Shown here: positions 34,163-42,802 of the stretch, one piece after another
How positions within the stretch are numbered: the stretch's first letter is position 1
Layout: each line of letters begins with the position of its first letter
Assembly (NCBI RefSeq): GCF_030295405.1
Contig: NZ_AP027080.1
Span: 4,572,001-4,636,000, forward strand
Length of the DNA: 64,000 nucleotides
Source of the DNA: Mesoterricola silvestris
GTDB lineage: Bacteria > Acidobacteriota > Holophagae > Holophagales > Holophagaceae
Reading direction: 5' to 3'
Notes under the pieces: generated by a model
The model's database searches: none
Seen by the model: the letters and a program-made list of their open reading frames with translations, nothing else
Told to the model about the DNA's origin: nothing
Made by a program: the position numbers and the translations under genes

Positions 34163-35761
34163 ATGGGCAAGCGTCTCCTCGTCGTGGACAGCGATCGGAG
34201 ATTCATCCAGGATCACAAATCCCCGCTGGAATCCGCCTTCGAAGTCGATTTCCTCTACACCACGGAGGGGGCGCTCACGCGCCTGGAGAGCGGGCAGTAC
34301 GGCGGGATCCTCCTGTGCGTGGAGACTTCGGAAAACAAGGGATACGCCCTGTGTTCGGCCATTCGCCGGGCCCCGGGGCTGGGGGACCTGAAGATCGCCC
34401 TCATCAGCGCCAAGGCCTCCGAGGAGGAGTACGCCCGCCACCGCGGCACCAAGGGCAAGGCCGACCTGTACCTGCACAAGCCCATCAACACCACGGTCCT
34501 CATCCCCTCCCTGGCCGAACTGGTGCCCCTGAAGGAGGACGACCCGGACAACCCCCTGGGCGACCTGGCCGGGGCCGACCTGGGCGACGAGTGGCTGGAG
34601 AGCCTGCGCACGGAGCTGGAGAGCGACCCCATTCCCCCGCCCCGGGCCCTGGCGCCCAGCCCCGGCTGGGCCGCGGAACCCCCCGCGGCGCCGGAAAAGC
34701 CCGTGCGAAACCAGGGGGAGATCGAACTCCTGGAATGGCGGGTCAAGGACCTGGAGCTCAAGCTCTCCGCCCAGCACGACGAACTGGACCGCAAGACCCG
34801 GGAGATCGAGGAGCTCATCCAGCGCAACGCCGCCGTCACCCGGAACCTGGACGAGATCCAGCACACGCAGGGCGCCGCCGAGGACAGCCTCCGGGGCGAT
34901 CTGCAGGACGCCCTGGACGAGCAGAAGCGCCTGGTGGACCAGCTGGACCTGGTCAACGCCCTCCTGGCCGAGAAGTCCCAGCAGAACGCCGAGTTCCTGG
35001 AAACCCACCAGCTGCTCCAGGCCCAGCTGGAGGAGGCCTGGGAGACCGGAACCCGGGCCAAGGCGCTGGAAACCTCCCTGGCGGAAACCCAGGAGGCCCT
35101 GCGCACCCGCGAGGCCCAGGCGGTGCTTTCCGAGCAGCACAGTTCGGACCTCCTCATGGAGCTCGAAGGCGTGCGCGCCGACGGGGCCGTGAAGCAGGCC
35201 CGCATCCAGGAGCTGGAAGGCTCCCAGGGCCGCCTGGCCGAACTGGAGGCTGAACTGGCCTCCCTCAAGGAGCAGGCCGCCTTCCAGGAAACGACCCTGC
35301 GCGACCTCGCCGGGGAGCGGACCCGGCTCCAGGCGGAGTGCGCCGCCAAGGACGACGAGCTCACGGAGCAGGCCGGGGAGATCTTCGTCCTCCAGGAGAA
35401 GCTCAGCCTCCAGGAAACCGCCTGCCGGGACCTGGCCGAGGAACGGGACACCCTGGGGGGGCTGCGGGAGCAGCTGGAACGCACCGCCAACGATCTCCAG
35501 GCCCGCCTGGACACCGCCGAGGCGGCGGGGGAGAGCCAGCGCCGGGAATTCCTGGCGGGAATCGAGGAGCGGGAGGCCAACCTGGGCCGGCTCCATGCCG
35601 ACGTTGAAGCGGGCCAGGAACGGATCAATCAACTGAACCGCGAGAAGGCCGAGCTTTCCGCCGCCCTCCAGGGCCGGCAGGATCGCCTGGACACCCTGGG
35701 CGCCGCCCTCGCGGAGCTCGAGGACAAGGCCCGCCAGGCCCTGGACCTGGCCAAGGGCTGA
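34163..35761 (+). CDS. FrzS-like protein: atypical receiver domain plus long coiled coil
   Basis: This 532-residue protein has an N-terminal pseudo-receiver of about 120 residues (MGKRLLVVDSDRRFIQD, YGGILLCVETSENKGYALCS, KADLYLHKPINTTVLIPSL). At the phospho-acceptor position it has Cys in LLCVE instead of Asp, so it cannot be phosphorylated in the usual way, like the atypical receiver of Myxococcus FrzS. A Pro-rich linker (about 155-180) leads to a continuous Leu/Glu/Ala-rich coiled coil to the C-terminus. FrzS-type proteins localise at cell poles with type IV pili. It heads an operon (next gene 2 nt later). Confidence 0.8.
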   Translation: MGKRLLVVDSDRRFIQDHKSPLESAFEVDFLYTTEGALTRLESGQYGGILLCVETSENKGYALCSAIRRAPGLGDLKIALISAKASEEEYARHRGTKGKADLYLHKPINTTVLIPSLAELVPLKEDDPDNPLGDLAGADLGDEWLESLRTELESDPIPPPRALAPSPGWAAEPPAAPEKPVRNQGEIELLEWRVKDLELKLSAQHDELDRKTREIEELIQRNAAVTRNLDEIQHTQGAAEDSLRGDLQDALDEQKRLVDQLDLVNALLAEKSQQNAEFLETHQLLQAQLEEAWETGTRAKALETSLAETQEALRTREAQAVLSEQHSSDLLMELEGVRADGAVKQARIQELEGSQGRLAELEAELASLKEQAAFQETTLRDLAGERTRLQAECAAKDDELTEQAGEIFVLQEKLSLQETACRDLAEERDTLGGLREQLERTANDLQARLDTAEAAGESQRREFLAGIEEREANLGRLHADVEAGQERINQLNREKAELSAALQGRQDRLDTLGAALAELEDKARQALDLAKG

Positions 35762-35763
35762 AC

Positions 35764-37053
35764 GTGCACACCAGCGCCCTGATCGCCACCCCGGCGCTCA
35801 TTCTCGCCACGGGGTTCTTCGTATGCGCCGAATTCGCGGCGGTGCGGGTGCGGGGCACCCAGTTGGAGGCCCTCCTGGACGCCGACCCCCGGGCGGCCCA
35901 GGCCCTGGAGGTGCACCGCAACCTGGACCGCCACCTCTCCAGCATCCAGGTGGCCATCACGCTCCTGACCATCAGCCTCGGCGCGGTGGGCGAGGACATC
36001 TTCGTCAAGGGGTTCCAGGCGCTCTTCGGCGCGGTGCCATGGCCCCGCACGGGGCTCCTGCTGGGCTCGTTCATGGGCATCCTGGCGATCACCCTGCTCC
36101 AGGTGGTGCTGGCCGAACTGCTGCCCCGGGGCATCGCCCTGCGCTCCGCGGAAGCCTGGGCCCTGCGCACCGCGGGGCCCCTCCTCTTCTGGTCCCAGGC
36201 CATCTTCCCCGTGACCCGGACCCTGACGGGCATCACCCACGGGCTGGAACGGTTCCTGGGCATCCCCGCGGCCGTGGACCACGCCCCCACGGAGGAGGAG
36301 TTCCGGCGCATGCTCACCAAGAGCGAGCTGGAAACCTCCCGCAAGGACCTCATCGAGAATCTCTTCGATTTCTCCAAGCGCACCGTCAAGGAGGTCGCGG
36401 TGCCCCGGGCGCAGGTGGTCTACTTCGACCTTCAGCGCACCTTCGAGGAGAACCTGGCCCTGGCCCGGAGCTGCACCAACACGCGCCTTCCGCTGGTGGA
36501 CGGGGACCTGGACCACGTGGTGGGCGTCATCCACCTGCGCGACCTGCTGTGGGCCCTCAACGACCAGGGCCCGGAGGTGGATCTCCGGAGCCTGGCGCGG
36601 GCGGCCTTCCTGGTGCCGGAGATGCGCCTCATCCAGGACCTGCTCCTGGACTTCCAGAAGCAGAAGCAGCACCTGGCCCTGGTGGTGAACGAGCACGGCG
36701 GCGTGGACGGCCTGGTGACCCTGGAGGACGTGCTGGAGGAGCTTGTGGGCGAGATCCAGGACGAATTCGACCGGGAGGTGATCGACCTCCGCCGCACCCG
36801 GGGCGGGGCCTGGCTGGCCCAGGGCACCGTCAGCCTGGAGGCCCTGGAGGACCACCTGGGGCTCCACCTGGAGGTGGAGAAGGGGTCCGTGAGCCTGGGG
36901 GGCCTCTTCCAGGAGCGGCTGGGGCGGATCCTGCGCGCCGGCGACGAGCTGCGCATCCACGGCTGGCGGATCCGCGTGCTGGAGATGCGGGGCATGGCCC
37001 CCCGGAAGTTCCTCCTGAAACCCGTGGCCACCGGGGAGCCCCTTGACGATTGA
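35764..37053 (+). CDS. CNNM/CorC (HlyC) family membrane protein with CBS domains
   Basis: The protein is 429 residues from a GTG at 35764, 2 nt after the FrzS-like stop. A DUF21 transmembrane domain (about 1-175; ALILATGFFVCAEFAAVRV, IQVAITLLTISLGAVGEDIF, LLQVVLAELLPRGIALRSAE) is followed by a CBS pair (EVAVPRAQVVYFDLQRTFEE, HVVGVIHLRDLLWALN, ALVVNEHGGVDGLVTLEDVL) and a CorC_HlyC C-terminal domain. The family is linked to magnesium/cobalt efflux or cation homeostasis at the membrane. The gene overlaps the next one by 11 nt. Confidence 0.93.
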   Translation: MHTSALIATPALILATGFFVCAEFAAVRVRGTQLEALLDADPRAAQALEVHRNLDRHLSSIQVAITLLTISLGAVGEDIFVKGFQALFGAVPWPRTGLLLGSFMGILAITLLQVVLAELLPRGIALRSAEAWALRTAGPLLFWSQAIFPVTRTLTGITHGLERFLGIPAAVDHAPTEEEFRRMLTKSELETSRKDLIENLFDFSKRTVKEVAVPRAQVVYFDLQRTFEENLALARSCTNTRLPLVDGDLDHVVGVIHLRDLLWALNDQGPEVDLRSLARAAFLVPEMRLIQDLLLDFQKQKQHLALVVNEHGGVDGLVTLEDVLEELVGEIQDEFDREVIDLRRTRGGAWLAQGTVSLEALEDHLGLHLEVEKGSVSLGGLFQERLGRILRAGDELRIHGWRIRVLEMRGMAPRKFLLKPVATGEPLDD

Positions 37054-37873
37054 CGGGTTCATCCTGGCGGCGGGGCTGGGCACGCGAATGGGGCCCCTGT
37101 CCCGGGCCCTGCCCAAGCCGGCCTGGCCCTTCAACGGCCGCCCGCTCATCGCCCTGGCGGCTGACGGCCTGCGCCGGGCGGGGATCCGCCATCTGGCCTG
37201 CAATGCCCACGTGCTCCCGGACCGCATCCGGGAGGCCACCCGGGACACGGGCATCGAGGTGTGCCCGGAGCCCGTCCTGCTGGGCACCGCCGGGGGCCTG
37301 CGCCACGTGCGGGACCGGGCCGCGGACGAACTGGCGGTGTGGAACGGGGATATCCTGGCCGATCCCCCCTGGGAGGCCTTCCGGGAGCGCCACCGGGCCC
37401 TGGGCTCGGACCTCAGCTGGCTGCTCATCCCCCACCCGGGGGGCCCCTGGAATCCCGTGTGGCTCAGCCCGGAGGGCCGCATCCTCCCCCCCGGGCGCAC
37501 CGGGGACGGACCCTACCACTTCGTGGGCCCCGCCTTCTGGAGCCGCCGGGCCCTGGCCCTCCTGCCCGACGAGGGCCCCGCGGACGTGAAGACCCAGGTC
37601 CTGGCCCGCCTGGACCGGGCCTTCGGGGTGGTGGTGGACCCCTTCCCCTTTTACGAGATCGGCTCCCCGGACCAGCTCATCGAGGCCGCAGCCCGGGTGG
37701 CCCCCGGGGCCGAGGGCCGTATTCCCGGCTGCTACGTCCATCCGGAGGCCAGCCCGGTTGGATCCCTTCGCCGCTGCGTCCTGGGCCCGGGGGCCCGGCT
37801 CCACCCCGCCTTCCGGGACCAGGATGCGTTCTGGTTCCAGGAAGGGGGACACCTGGTGCGCCTCGCGCTATAG
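37043..37873 (+). CDS. Sugar-1-phosphate nucleotidyltransferase (MurU-like)
   Basis: The protein is 276 residues from a TTG at 37043 inside the end of the CBS gene, so translation is coupled. The nucleotidyltransferase signature GFILAAGLGTRMGPLSRALPKP is near the N-terminus, with LLGTAGGLRHV, AVWNGDIL and PYHFVGPAFW further on; the C-terminal region lacks a hexapeptide domain. The pairing with an AmgK-like kinase directly downstream points to MurU, the uridylyltransferase that makes UDP-MurNAc from MurNAc-1-phosphate in cell-wall recycling. GDP-mannose pyrophosphorylase-like activity is the alternative. Confidence 0.87.
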   Translation: MTIDGFILAAGLGTRMGPLSRALPKPAWPFNGRPLIALAADGLRRAGIRHLACNAHVLPDRIREATRDTGIEVCPEPVLLGTAGGLRHVRDRAADELAVWNGDILADPPWEAFRERHRALGSDLSWLLIPHPGGPWNPVWLSPEGRILPPGRTGDGPYHFVGPAFWSRRALALLPDEGPADVKTQVLARLDRAFGVVVDPFPFYEIGSPDQLIEAAARVAPGAEGRIPGCYVHPEASPVGSLRRCVLGPGARLHPAFRDQDAFWFQEGGHLVRLAL

Positions 37874-37882
37874 ACTGTATCG

Positions 37883-38881
37883 ATGAAAACTCAACTCCAG
37901 TCCGTCCTCGATCGCTGGGGATGCAGGAACCCGGTCCTCCTGGCCGGGGACGCCGGCCTGCGCCAGTACTTCCGCGTGGACCACCCCCACCTGGGCAGCG
38001 CCCTGGTGGTCCTCTACCCCCCCGCGGACCCCGGCGGCACCGAGGATTCCTACTTCGAGTACCGCGCCCTCCAGGCCTACCTGGATCCGGTGGTGCGCGT
38101 GGCCACCATCATCCAGTTCGACGACGAGCTGCGCGCCATGCTCGTGGAGGACCTGGGCCCCGCCACCCTGGAGACCCGCCTCATCGCCCACCCCGAGGAG
38201 GAGCGGCGCTGGGCCCGGGAGGTGGGAGGCCTCCTCGCCACCTGGCTGGGCCTGCTCACCGAGGGCGCCCCGCCCCGGGCCTTCTTCATGCTGCGCCGCT
38301 TCGACCACGCCAAGTTCCAGTTCGAGTGGGAGTTCTGCAAGAAGAACTTCTTCGCGGACTTCCTGGGCAAGGACGCCCCCATGTGGCTGGACCGCATGAT
38401 GGAGGACGTGCACAACGGCCTGGAGTCCCGAACCCACTCCCTGTCCCACCGGGACTTCCACGTGCGCAACCTCATGGTGCACGGCGACCGCCTCGTGACC
38501 CTGGATTTCCAGGATGCCCGCAAGGGCGCGGCCACCTACGACCTGGCCTCCATCCTCTTCGACGGGTACTGGGACTGGTCCGAGGAGGCCCGCGCCATCC
38601 TGGTCCACAGCGTGGAGGAGGAACTGGGCTGGAGCGAGACCCTCCTCTGGGAGGAGCTCAACCTCAGCGCCATCCAGCGCAACCTCAAGACCCTGGGCAC
38701 CTTTGGCAACCAGGTGGTGCACCGCGGCAAGCCCCACTTCGCCCCCGCCATCCCCCGCACCATCCGCCACCTCCTGGGCCACTTCCAGCGCATCCACCAC
38801 GGCGAGGGCGTCCTGGCCGCGGAGCACTGGCTGCGGCTGGCGGAAAAGCGGCTGCTGAAGACGGCGGGGGATATCGACTAG
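37883..38881 (+). CDS. AmgK-like aminoglycoside-phosphotransferase-fold sugar kinase
   Basis: This 332-residue kinase of the APH fold has a Gly-rich opening with LRQYFRVDHP, Brenner-type catalytic segment SHRDFHVRNLMVHGDRLVTLDFQDARKG (the first Asp as base, the second, in LDFQD, for Mg), and the YDLASILFDGYW motif. AmgK phosphorylates the anomeric position of MurNAc (and GlcNAc), feeding MurU, which is encoded 9 nt upstream. The pair thus looks like a peptidoglycan salvage route bypassing de novo UDP-MurNAc synthesis and conferring fosfomycin tolerance in Pseudomonas. The operon also contains the FrzS-like and CBS genes. Confidence 0.88.
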   Translation: MKTQLQSVLDRWGCRNPVLLAGDAGLRQYFRVDHPHLGSALVVLYPPADPGGTEDSYFEYRALQAYLDPVVRVATIIQFDDELRAMLVEDLGPATLETRLIAHPEEERRWAREVGGLLATWLGLLTEGAPPRAFFMLRRFDHAKFQFEWEFCKKNFFADFLGKDAPMWLDRMMEDVHNGLESRTHSLSHRDFHVRNLMVHGDRLVTLDFQDARKGAATYDLASILFDGYWDWSEEARAILVHSVEEELGWSETLLWEELNLSAIQRNLKTLGTFGNQVVHRGKPHFAPAIPRTIRHLLGHFQRIHHGEGVLAAEHWLRLAEKRLLKTAGDID

Positions 38882-38960
38882 GAGCCGGGGTTGATCTCGG
38901 TGATCTGACTCCAGCCTTGACCCGGCGTTCTTTATCCTGCTCTTCCCCCTGGATCCAGTT

Positions 38961-39053
38961 CATCCCGGTTCCCGCAGGGCCAGCTGCGGTGTGGGTCGGC
39001 GCGCGTTGATCCGCATGCGCCGGCCCATCCCGGCCTTGGCCCTGCGGGAACGG
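38961..39053. repeat. Intergenic palindromic repeat, left part, split by group II intron
   Basis: The left arm contains GTTCCCGCAGGGCCA (38968-38982) and the right arm contains TGGCCCTGCGGGAAC (39037-39051), with an inner dyad around GTGGGTCGGCGCG and GCGCCGGCCCA. A sister copy is at 49550-49648. Here the right arm ends at 39053, where the intron begins; the continuation GGATGAACGCC is found at 40963. Confidence 0.85.
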
Positions 39054-40962
39054 GTCGAGTAGCGCGGGGGAACTGCCCCCCCGCGCCCTCACGGATCCGG
39101 ACGTGAGACTCTCACCTCATCCGGCTCGTCCTGCCCAGCCTCCAGGTCGTATTCCCAGGGTCCAGTGGTAGAACAGCCCTTCTTGCCGCTGGTGGGCAAT
39201 GTCGCCCAACCAACGAAAGGCTGCCGTCCAGTCCCGGTGGAACCGCTTGTATTTCCGTTTGGCCCAGCGGGCCAGGACCAGATTCAGGTAGTCGAGAAGT
39301 TCCAGGCACTCCGAGCGGTGGAACCGCCCATAGTAGTTGACCCATCCCCTGACGATGGGATTGATGAACGAGGCAAGCTCGCTCAGGGTCTTGGTGTTCA
39401 TCTTCGTCGTCAGTTTCCACTCCCGGATGGCTTCCCGAGCGGCCTTCTTCGCCTTGTCGCTCATGGCCGGATTGAAGCCCACAAAGAGCTTTCCGTCCCG
39501 GGTCTTCACCGACCGCCCCCGAAAGGTGTAGCTCAGGAAGTCGAAGGCCGTGTGGTCATGGTCCCCCGGGCGCGAATCGTCCTTACAGTAGACGATCTTC
39601 GTTTTCTCCGGGTGGAGTTCCAGCCCCTTGTCCTTCAATCGCCTGCGCACCCCTTCCAGGACGTATTTGGCCTGGGCCAGGCTCACGCAATGGATCACCG
39701 CATCGTCGGCATACCGCTCGAACGGGACGTTCGGAAAGACCCGCCCCATCCAGGCATCGAACGCATAGTGCATGAACAGGTTGGCCAGCAATGGGCTGAT
39801 CACCCCGCCCTGCGGCGTTCCCGCCGTCCGTTCCTGCAGGGTTCCGTCCTCCCGTTGGGCCGGGGCCTTGAGCCACCGTTCCACGTACAGGGGGATCCAC
39901 TTCAGGGCCGAATCCGACTCGGTATGGTGCCGAACCGCCTTGAGGATCAGGTCATGCGGCAGGTTATCAAAGAATCCTTTGATATCCAGATCGATGACCC
40001 AGTCCAGGCGCCAGCAGCGCTCCCTTGCCTTTGCTACGGCATCCAGTGCCGAACGACCCGGCCGATAGCCGTAGGAGTCCTCGTGGAACATGGGTTCCAC
40101 CAAAGGCTCCAATACCTGCTTGGCTACCATCTGGGCCACTCGGTCCGCCACGGTCGGAATGCCCAAGGGTCTCGTCCGGCCGTCCTTTTTGGGAATCTCC
40201 ACCCGCTTCACCGGCGGCGGGAAGTAGCTGCCCGACGACATCCGATTCCAGATCTTGTAGAGGTTGCCCTCCAGATCCTTGTCAAACATCGACAGGGTTT
40301 CTCCATCCACGCCCCCTGCTCCCCGGTTGGCCCGGACCAGACGCCATGCCTCGGCGACCTGTTCCCTGGAAATGCTGTAAGGCTTCGCTTCAGACACGTG
40401 CTCTTCCCCCGGAGGGTTGACCCGCATTTGAAGCCGGACAGGCCGGTCCCTTGGCTCCACCCGCATTACCGGGCATCGTCGCTACTACGGACCGGTCCGC
40501 CCCGGCGCCCCGCTTCGGTACTCTCGCCCTACGGGGGACTACCCCTCGGACTTCTCCCTTGGCATCGGGACGCTCGGTTCCCACGTTCCACACAAGAGCC
40601 TGGACAGGGCTCGCGCCGCTTCTACGCCGGCCACCGCCCGGACCGTAAGCAGGTCCCTTCCGGGCTTGGTCCCAGGACTTCATCCGGAGCCTGGTTTCGA
40701 TGGCTTTTGATCTCTTTCGACGCCTCATCAGCGGTTCACTTTTGTTCGCCTTCCCTGTCCCTACCTGACGGGGGTTCCCCCGCCTTTTCCGGGTCCGCTC
40801 ACCACCTGGGGTGTCACCCCCACGCAGCGCCCGGTGGTTTGGGATCTGGCCCTGCAGCCCGACCCCGGGGGGCCTACCCCCATCTCTCATGCAGCACAGC
40901 TGCTATCTCTCAGGTTGTTTTATTTGGACCTCCTGGGAGATGAAGCGCCTTTCGTGGCGCAC
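39054..40962 (-). mobile_element. Group II intron (complete, with LtrA-like ORF)
   Basis: The intron is read leftward. The 5' end is GTGCGCC at 40962-40956, the consensus GUGCG boundary. Domain V is the 34-nt hairpin at 39127-39094 (GAGCCGGATGAGG...CGTCCGGATC with internal TGAGAGT). A GC-rich domain VI-like hairpin follows and the 3' end is ...TACTCGAC at 39054. The 7-nt 5' exon end TTCATCC (40969-40963) pairs perfectly with GGATGAA inside the intron (40685-40679), a good EBS1. Joining the exons restores the intergenic palindrome, fixing both ends. Total length is 1909 nt. Confidence 0.9.
39117..40397 (-). CDS. ltrA: Group II intron-encoded reverse transcriptase/maturase (LtrA-like)
   Basis: The protein is 426 residues from a GTG at 40397 following GGGGGAAGAG; an ATG at 40427 is the alternative start. 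RT motifs are WRLVRANRGAGGVDGE, RVEIPKKDGRTRPLGIPT, DSYGYRPGRSALDAV, DLDIKGFFDNLPHDLI, GTPQGGVISPLLANLF, and catalytic YADD in FERYADDAVIHC. It is followed by the maturase X domain (FINPIVRGWVNYYGRFHRSE...RWAKRKYKRF). No HNH endonuclease domain follows. The enzyme splices the intron RNA and copies it into DNA. The stop codon TGA lies inside domain V, so translation extends into the ribozyme core. Confidence 0.94.
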   Translation of the reverse strand: MSEAKPYSISREQVAEAWRLVRANRGAGGVDGETLSMFDKDLEGNLYKIWNRMSSGSYFPPPVKRVEIPKKDGRTRPLGIPTVADRVAQMVAKQVLEPLVEPMFHEDSYGYRPGRSALDAVAKARERCWRLDWVIDLDIKGFFDNLPHDLILKAVRHHTESDSALKWIPLYVERWLKAPAQREDGTLQERTAGTPQGGVISPLLANLFMHYAFDAWMGRVFPNVPFERYADDAVIHCVSLAQAKYVLEGVRRRLKDKGLELHPEKTKIVYCKDDSRPGDHDHTAFDFLSYTFRGRSVKTRDGKLFVGFNPAMSDKAKKAAREAIREWKLTTKMNTKTLSELASFINPIVRGWVNYYGRFHRSECLELLDYLNLVLARWAKRKYKRFHRDWTAAFRWLGDIAHQRQEGLFYHWTLGIRPGGWAGRAG

Positions 40963-41010
40963 GGATGAACGCCGATGGATGGGATGAACGGGGATCGCCT
41001 CAACCTGGAA
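40963..41010. repeat. Right part of the palindromic repeat interrupted by the intron
   Basis: GGATGAACGCC followed by GATGGATGGGATGAAC continues the repeat that ends at 39053. In the intact sister copy the equivalent sequence AGGGATGAACCGGATG follows GCGGGAAC without interruption. Confidence 0.7.
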
Positions 41011-41058
41011 CTGCCCCTTCATCACGGCTTCAAGGCAGCTGGGGTCTGCCGACCCACC

Positions 41059-41499
41059 CTAGGCTTCCGCGCCGATTCCGTGGGTGATGCTCTGGTGGCT
41101 GAACGCGGCCCAGGCCAGTTCCCGGAAGCGCTCCGTGTGGCCCCAGTCCACGCCGTCCTTCCAGAGCTTGTAGTGGATGAGCTCGTGTTCGAGGATCCGC
41201 TGGACGATCTCTTCGGGGTTGCGGCAGTTGATGCCGCACACCTGCTGGGGCCAGGGCCAGTCCCGGCGGCGCAGGAGGGGGATGGAGAGGCGGATCTCGG
41301 GGCGCCAGACGCCGCGGCGGTCCTTTTCCACCACGAAGAGGCCGGCGCAGCGGTTCATGCGGGGGGACCAGAGGATCGGACAGGGGGGCAGGTCCCAGCC
41401 GGCCTGCCGGAGGATGGCGGCGGCCTGCTGGCGCAGGGTGCCGGCCCGGGGGGGCAGATCCGCGGGCCTCAGGGGAGCCGCGAAATCCTGGGCGTCCAT
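41059..41499 (-). CDS. SprT-like zinc metallopeptidase-fold protein
   Basis: The protein is 146 residues if the ATG at 41499 (MDAQDFAAPLRP) is used; a GTG further upstream (about 41568) would add a Pro-rich leader, so the start is uncertain. The zinc site is H105-E106...H109 in LEHELIHYKLW, followed by GHTERFRELAW with H121, the SprT-like pattern shared with Spartan-type DNA-protein crosslink proteases. A basic strand (SIPLLRRRDWPWPQQVCGIN) precedes it. The substrate is unknown. It lies downstream of a TlpA-like gene and next to the intron-interrupted repeat. Confidence 0.8.
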   Translation of the reverse strand: MDAQDFAAPLRPADLPPRAGTLRQQAAAILRQAGWDLPPCPILWSPRMNRCAGLFVVEKDRRGVWRPEIRLSIPLLRRRDWPWPQQVCGINCRNPEEIVQRILEHELIHYKLWKDGVDWGHTERFRELAWAAFSHQSITHGIGAEA

Positions 41500-41579
41500 G
41501 GGGATGCCCAGGATCTCCGGCGGAGGGGTCGGGAGGGGGGGTGGGCTGGTGGGGTCCTTCACCCTTCCATTCTGGGACC

Positions 41580-42641
41580 CTACTGGATCTCCTTCAACTT
41601 CGCCAGGTTCTTGCGGATCAGCTTGAGGTTGGCGGGGGTGGCGTGGGGGTCCTTCTCCGCCGCGGCGAGGGCCTCCTCGCAGAAGGCCAGGGCCTCCTTG
41701 GGGGCGCCGGAATGGGCGTACAGCTCGGCCTTCATGGCGGTGAACATGTAGTTGCCGAGGCCGCGGGTCTCGACCTCCTTGGCGATGCTCTTGCCGAATT
41801 CGTAGGCGGCCGGGGAGAGGTCGGTCTCCACGGCGAAGACGGCCATCATCATGTAGTAGGCGCCCTGCTCGTGGTTGGATTCCTCGAGGATGCCCCGGGA
41901 CACCTTGATGCCGCGGTCCAGGTCGGCGTGGTACAGGGCCACCAGGTGCTGGTAGGCCAGGGAGTACTTCAGCTTCGGGCGCTTCTCCATGGCGGCTTCG
42001 ATGACCTTGACGGCCCGGGGGTAGTCCTTGGCGGCCATGGCCACGCCGATGGGCCGGGTGATCTCCATTTCCGTCTCGCGGCGGGCGCGGGCGGAAGCGA
42101 TGTCGTAGCTGCCGGCGAGCACCTCGTCCAGGGCGGCCTTCATGGCCTCGGGGTGGCCGATCCAGGCCACGCGGCCCTCCCGGTCCACCAGGAAGGAGCA
42201 GGGGATGCCGTTCTCCCCGGCGGCCTTCATCCAGCCGTTGGCGATGGCGGCGTCGGGGCCGTCGGCGGCGACCCGGTAGCCCATCCTCGCGCCCTGGGCC
42301 TTCACGAAGGCCTTGACCCGGGGCAGCGTGTTGCCGCCGCCCTCCTTCTGGCTCTCCCAGATGTTGATGCCCAGCACCGTGGCCTTGCCCTTGTAGGCCT
42401 TGGCCAGGCTGGTGAGGTGGGGGATGTTCTCCTTGCAGGGGCCGCACCAGGTGGCCCAGAACTCCACCACGTACACCTGGCCCTTCTGGAAGGCCTTCAC
42501 GGGCGTTCCCTTGATCCAGGCGGCGGAGGCGATGGAGGGGGCGGGATCGCCGATCCGCAGATCGGCGGGATCGGCCGCGGCGAGGCTGCCGGCGAGGGCC
42601 GCCATGCCGCAGAGGAGGAGGTTCTTGAGGATGCGTTTCAT
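41580..42641 (-). CDS. TlpA-like thioredoxin-fold protein with C-terminal helical repeats
   Basis: The protein is 353 residues from the ATG at 42641 after GGAG. A signal peptide (RILKNLLLCGMAALAGSLAAA) is followed by a TlpA/ResA-type domain with the active site EFWATWCGPCKENIPHL (WCGPC), GINIWESQKEGGG and CSFLVDREGRVAWIGHPE. From about residue 180 the protein is alpha-helical with TPR-like segments (YPRAVKVIEAAMEKRPKLKY, LAFCEEALAAAEKDPHA). It is a periplasmic disulfide reductase or cytochrome-maturation-type oxidoreductase fused to a protein-interaction region. The redox partner cannot be identified here. Confidence 0.87.
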   Translation of the reverse strand: MKRILKNLLLCGMAALAGSLAAADPADLRIGDPAPSIASAAWIKGTPVKAFQKGQVYVVEFWATWCGPCKENIPHLTSLAKAYKGKATVLGINIWESQKEGGGNTLPRVKAFVKAQGARMGYRVAADGPDAAIANGWMKAAGENGIPCSFLVDREGRVAWIGHPEAMKAALDEVLAGSYDIASARARRETEMEITRPIGVAMAAKDYPRAVKVIEAAMEKRPKLKYSLAYQHLVALYHADLDRGIKVSRGILEESNHEQGAYYMMMAVFAVETDLSPAAYEFGKSIAKEVETRGLGNYMFTAMKAELYAHSGAPKEALAFCEEALAAAEKDPHATPANLKLIRKNLAKLKEIQ

Positions 42642-42802
42642 GCCTTGCTCCATGGATGGATGAACAGGTGCGCGGACACCGGGGCCCAGGCCCAGGATCG
42701 CCCGGGGCGAGGGGCTCGCCCAGTCAAGTCCGGAAAAGAAAGTGCAGAGTTATACCGGGTGCTTTGATGGTGTGCGGATGCCCGTGGGGAGCGGGTTTCC
42801 GG

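Noticed and set aside
40398-40962. Open frames in the 5' part of the intron
   Set aside because: This is structured intron RNA (domain I region); the frames lack SD and any protein signature.
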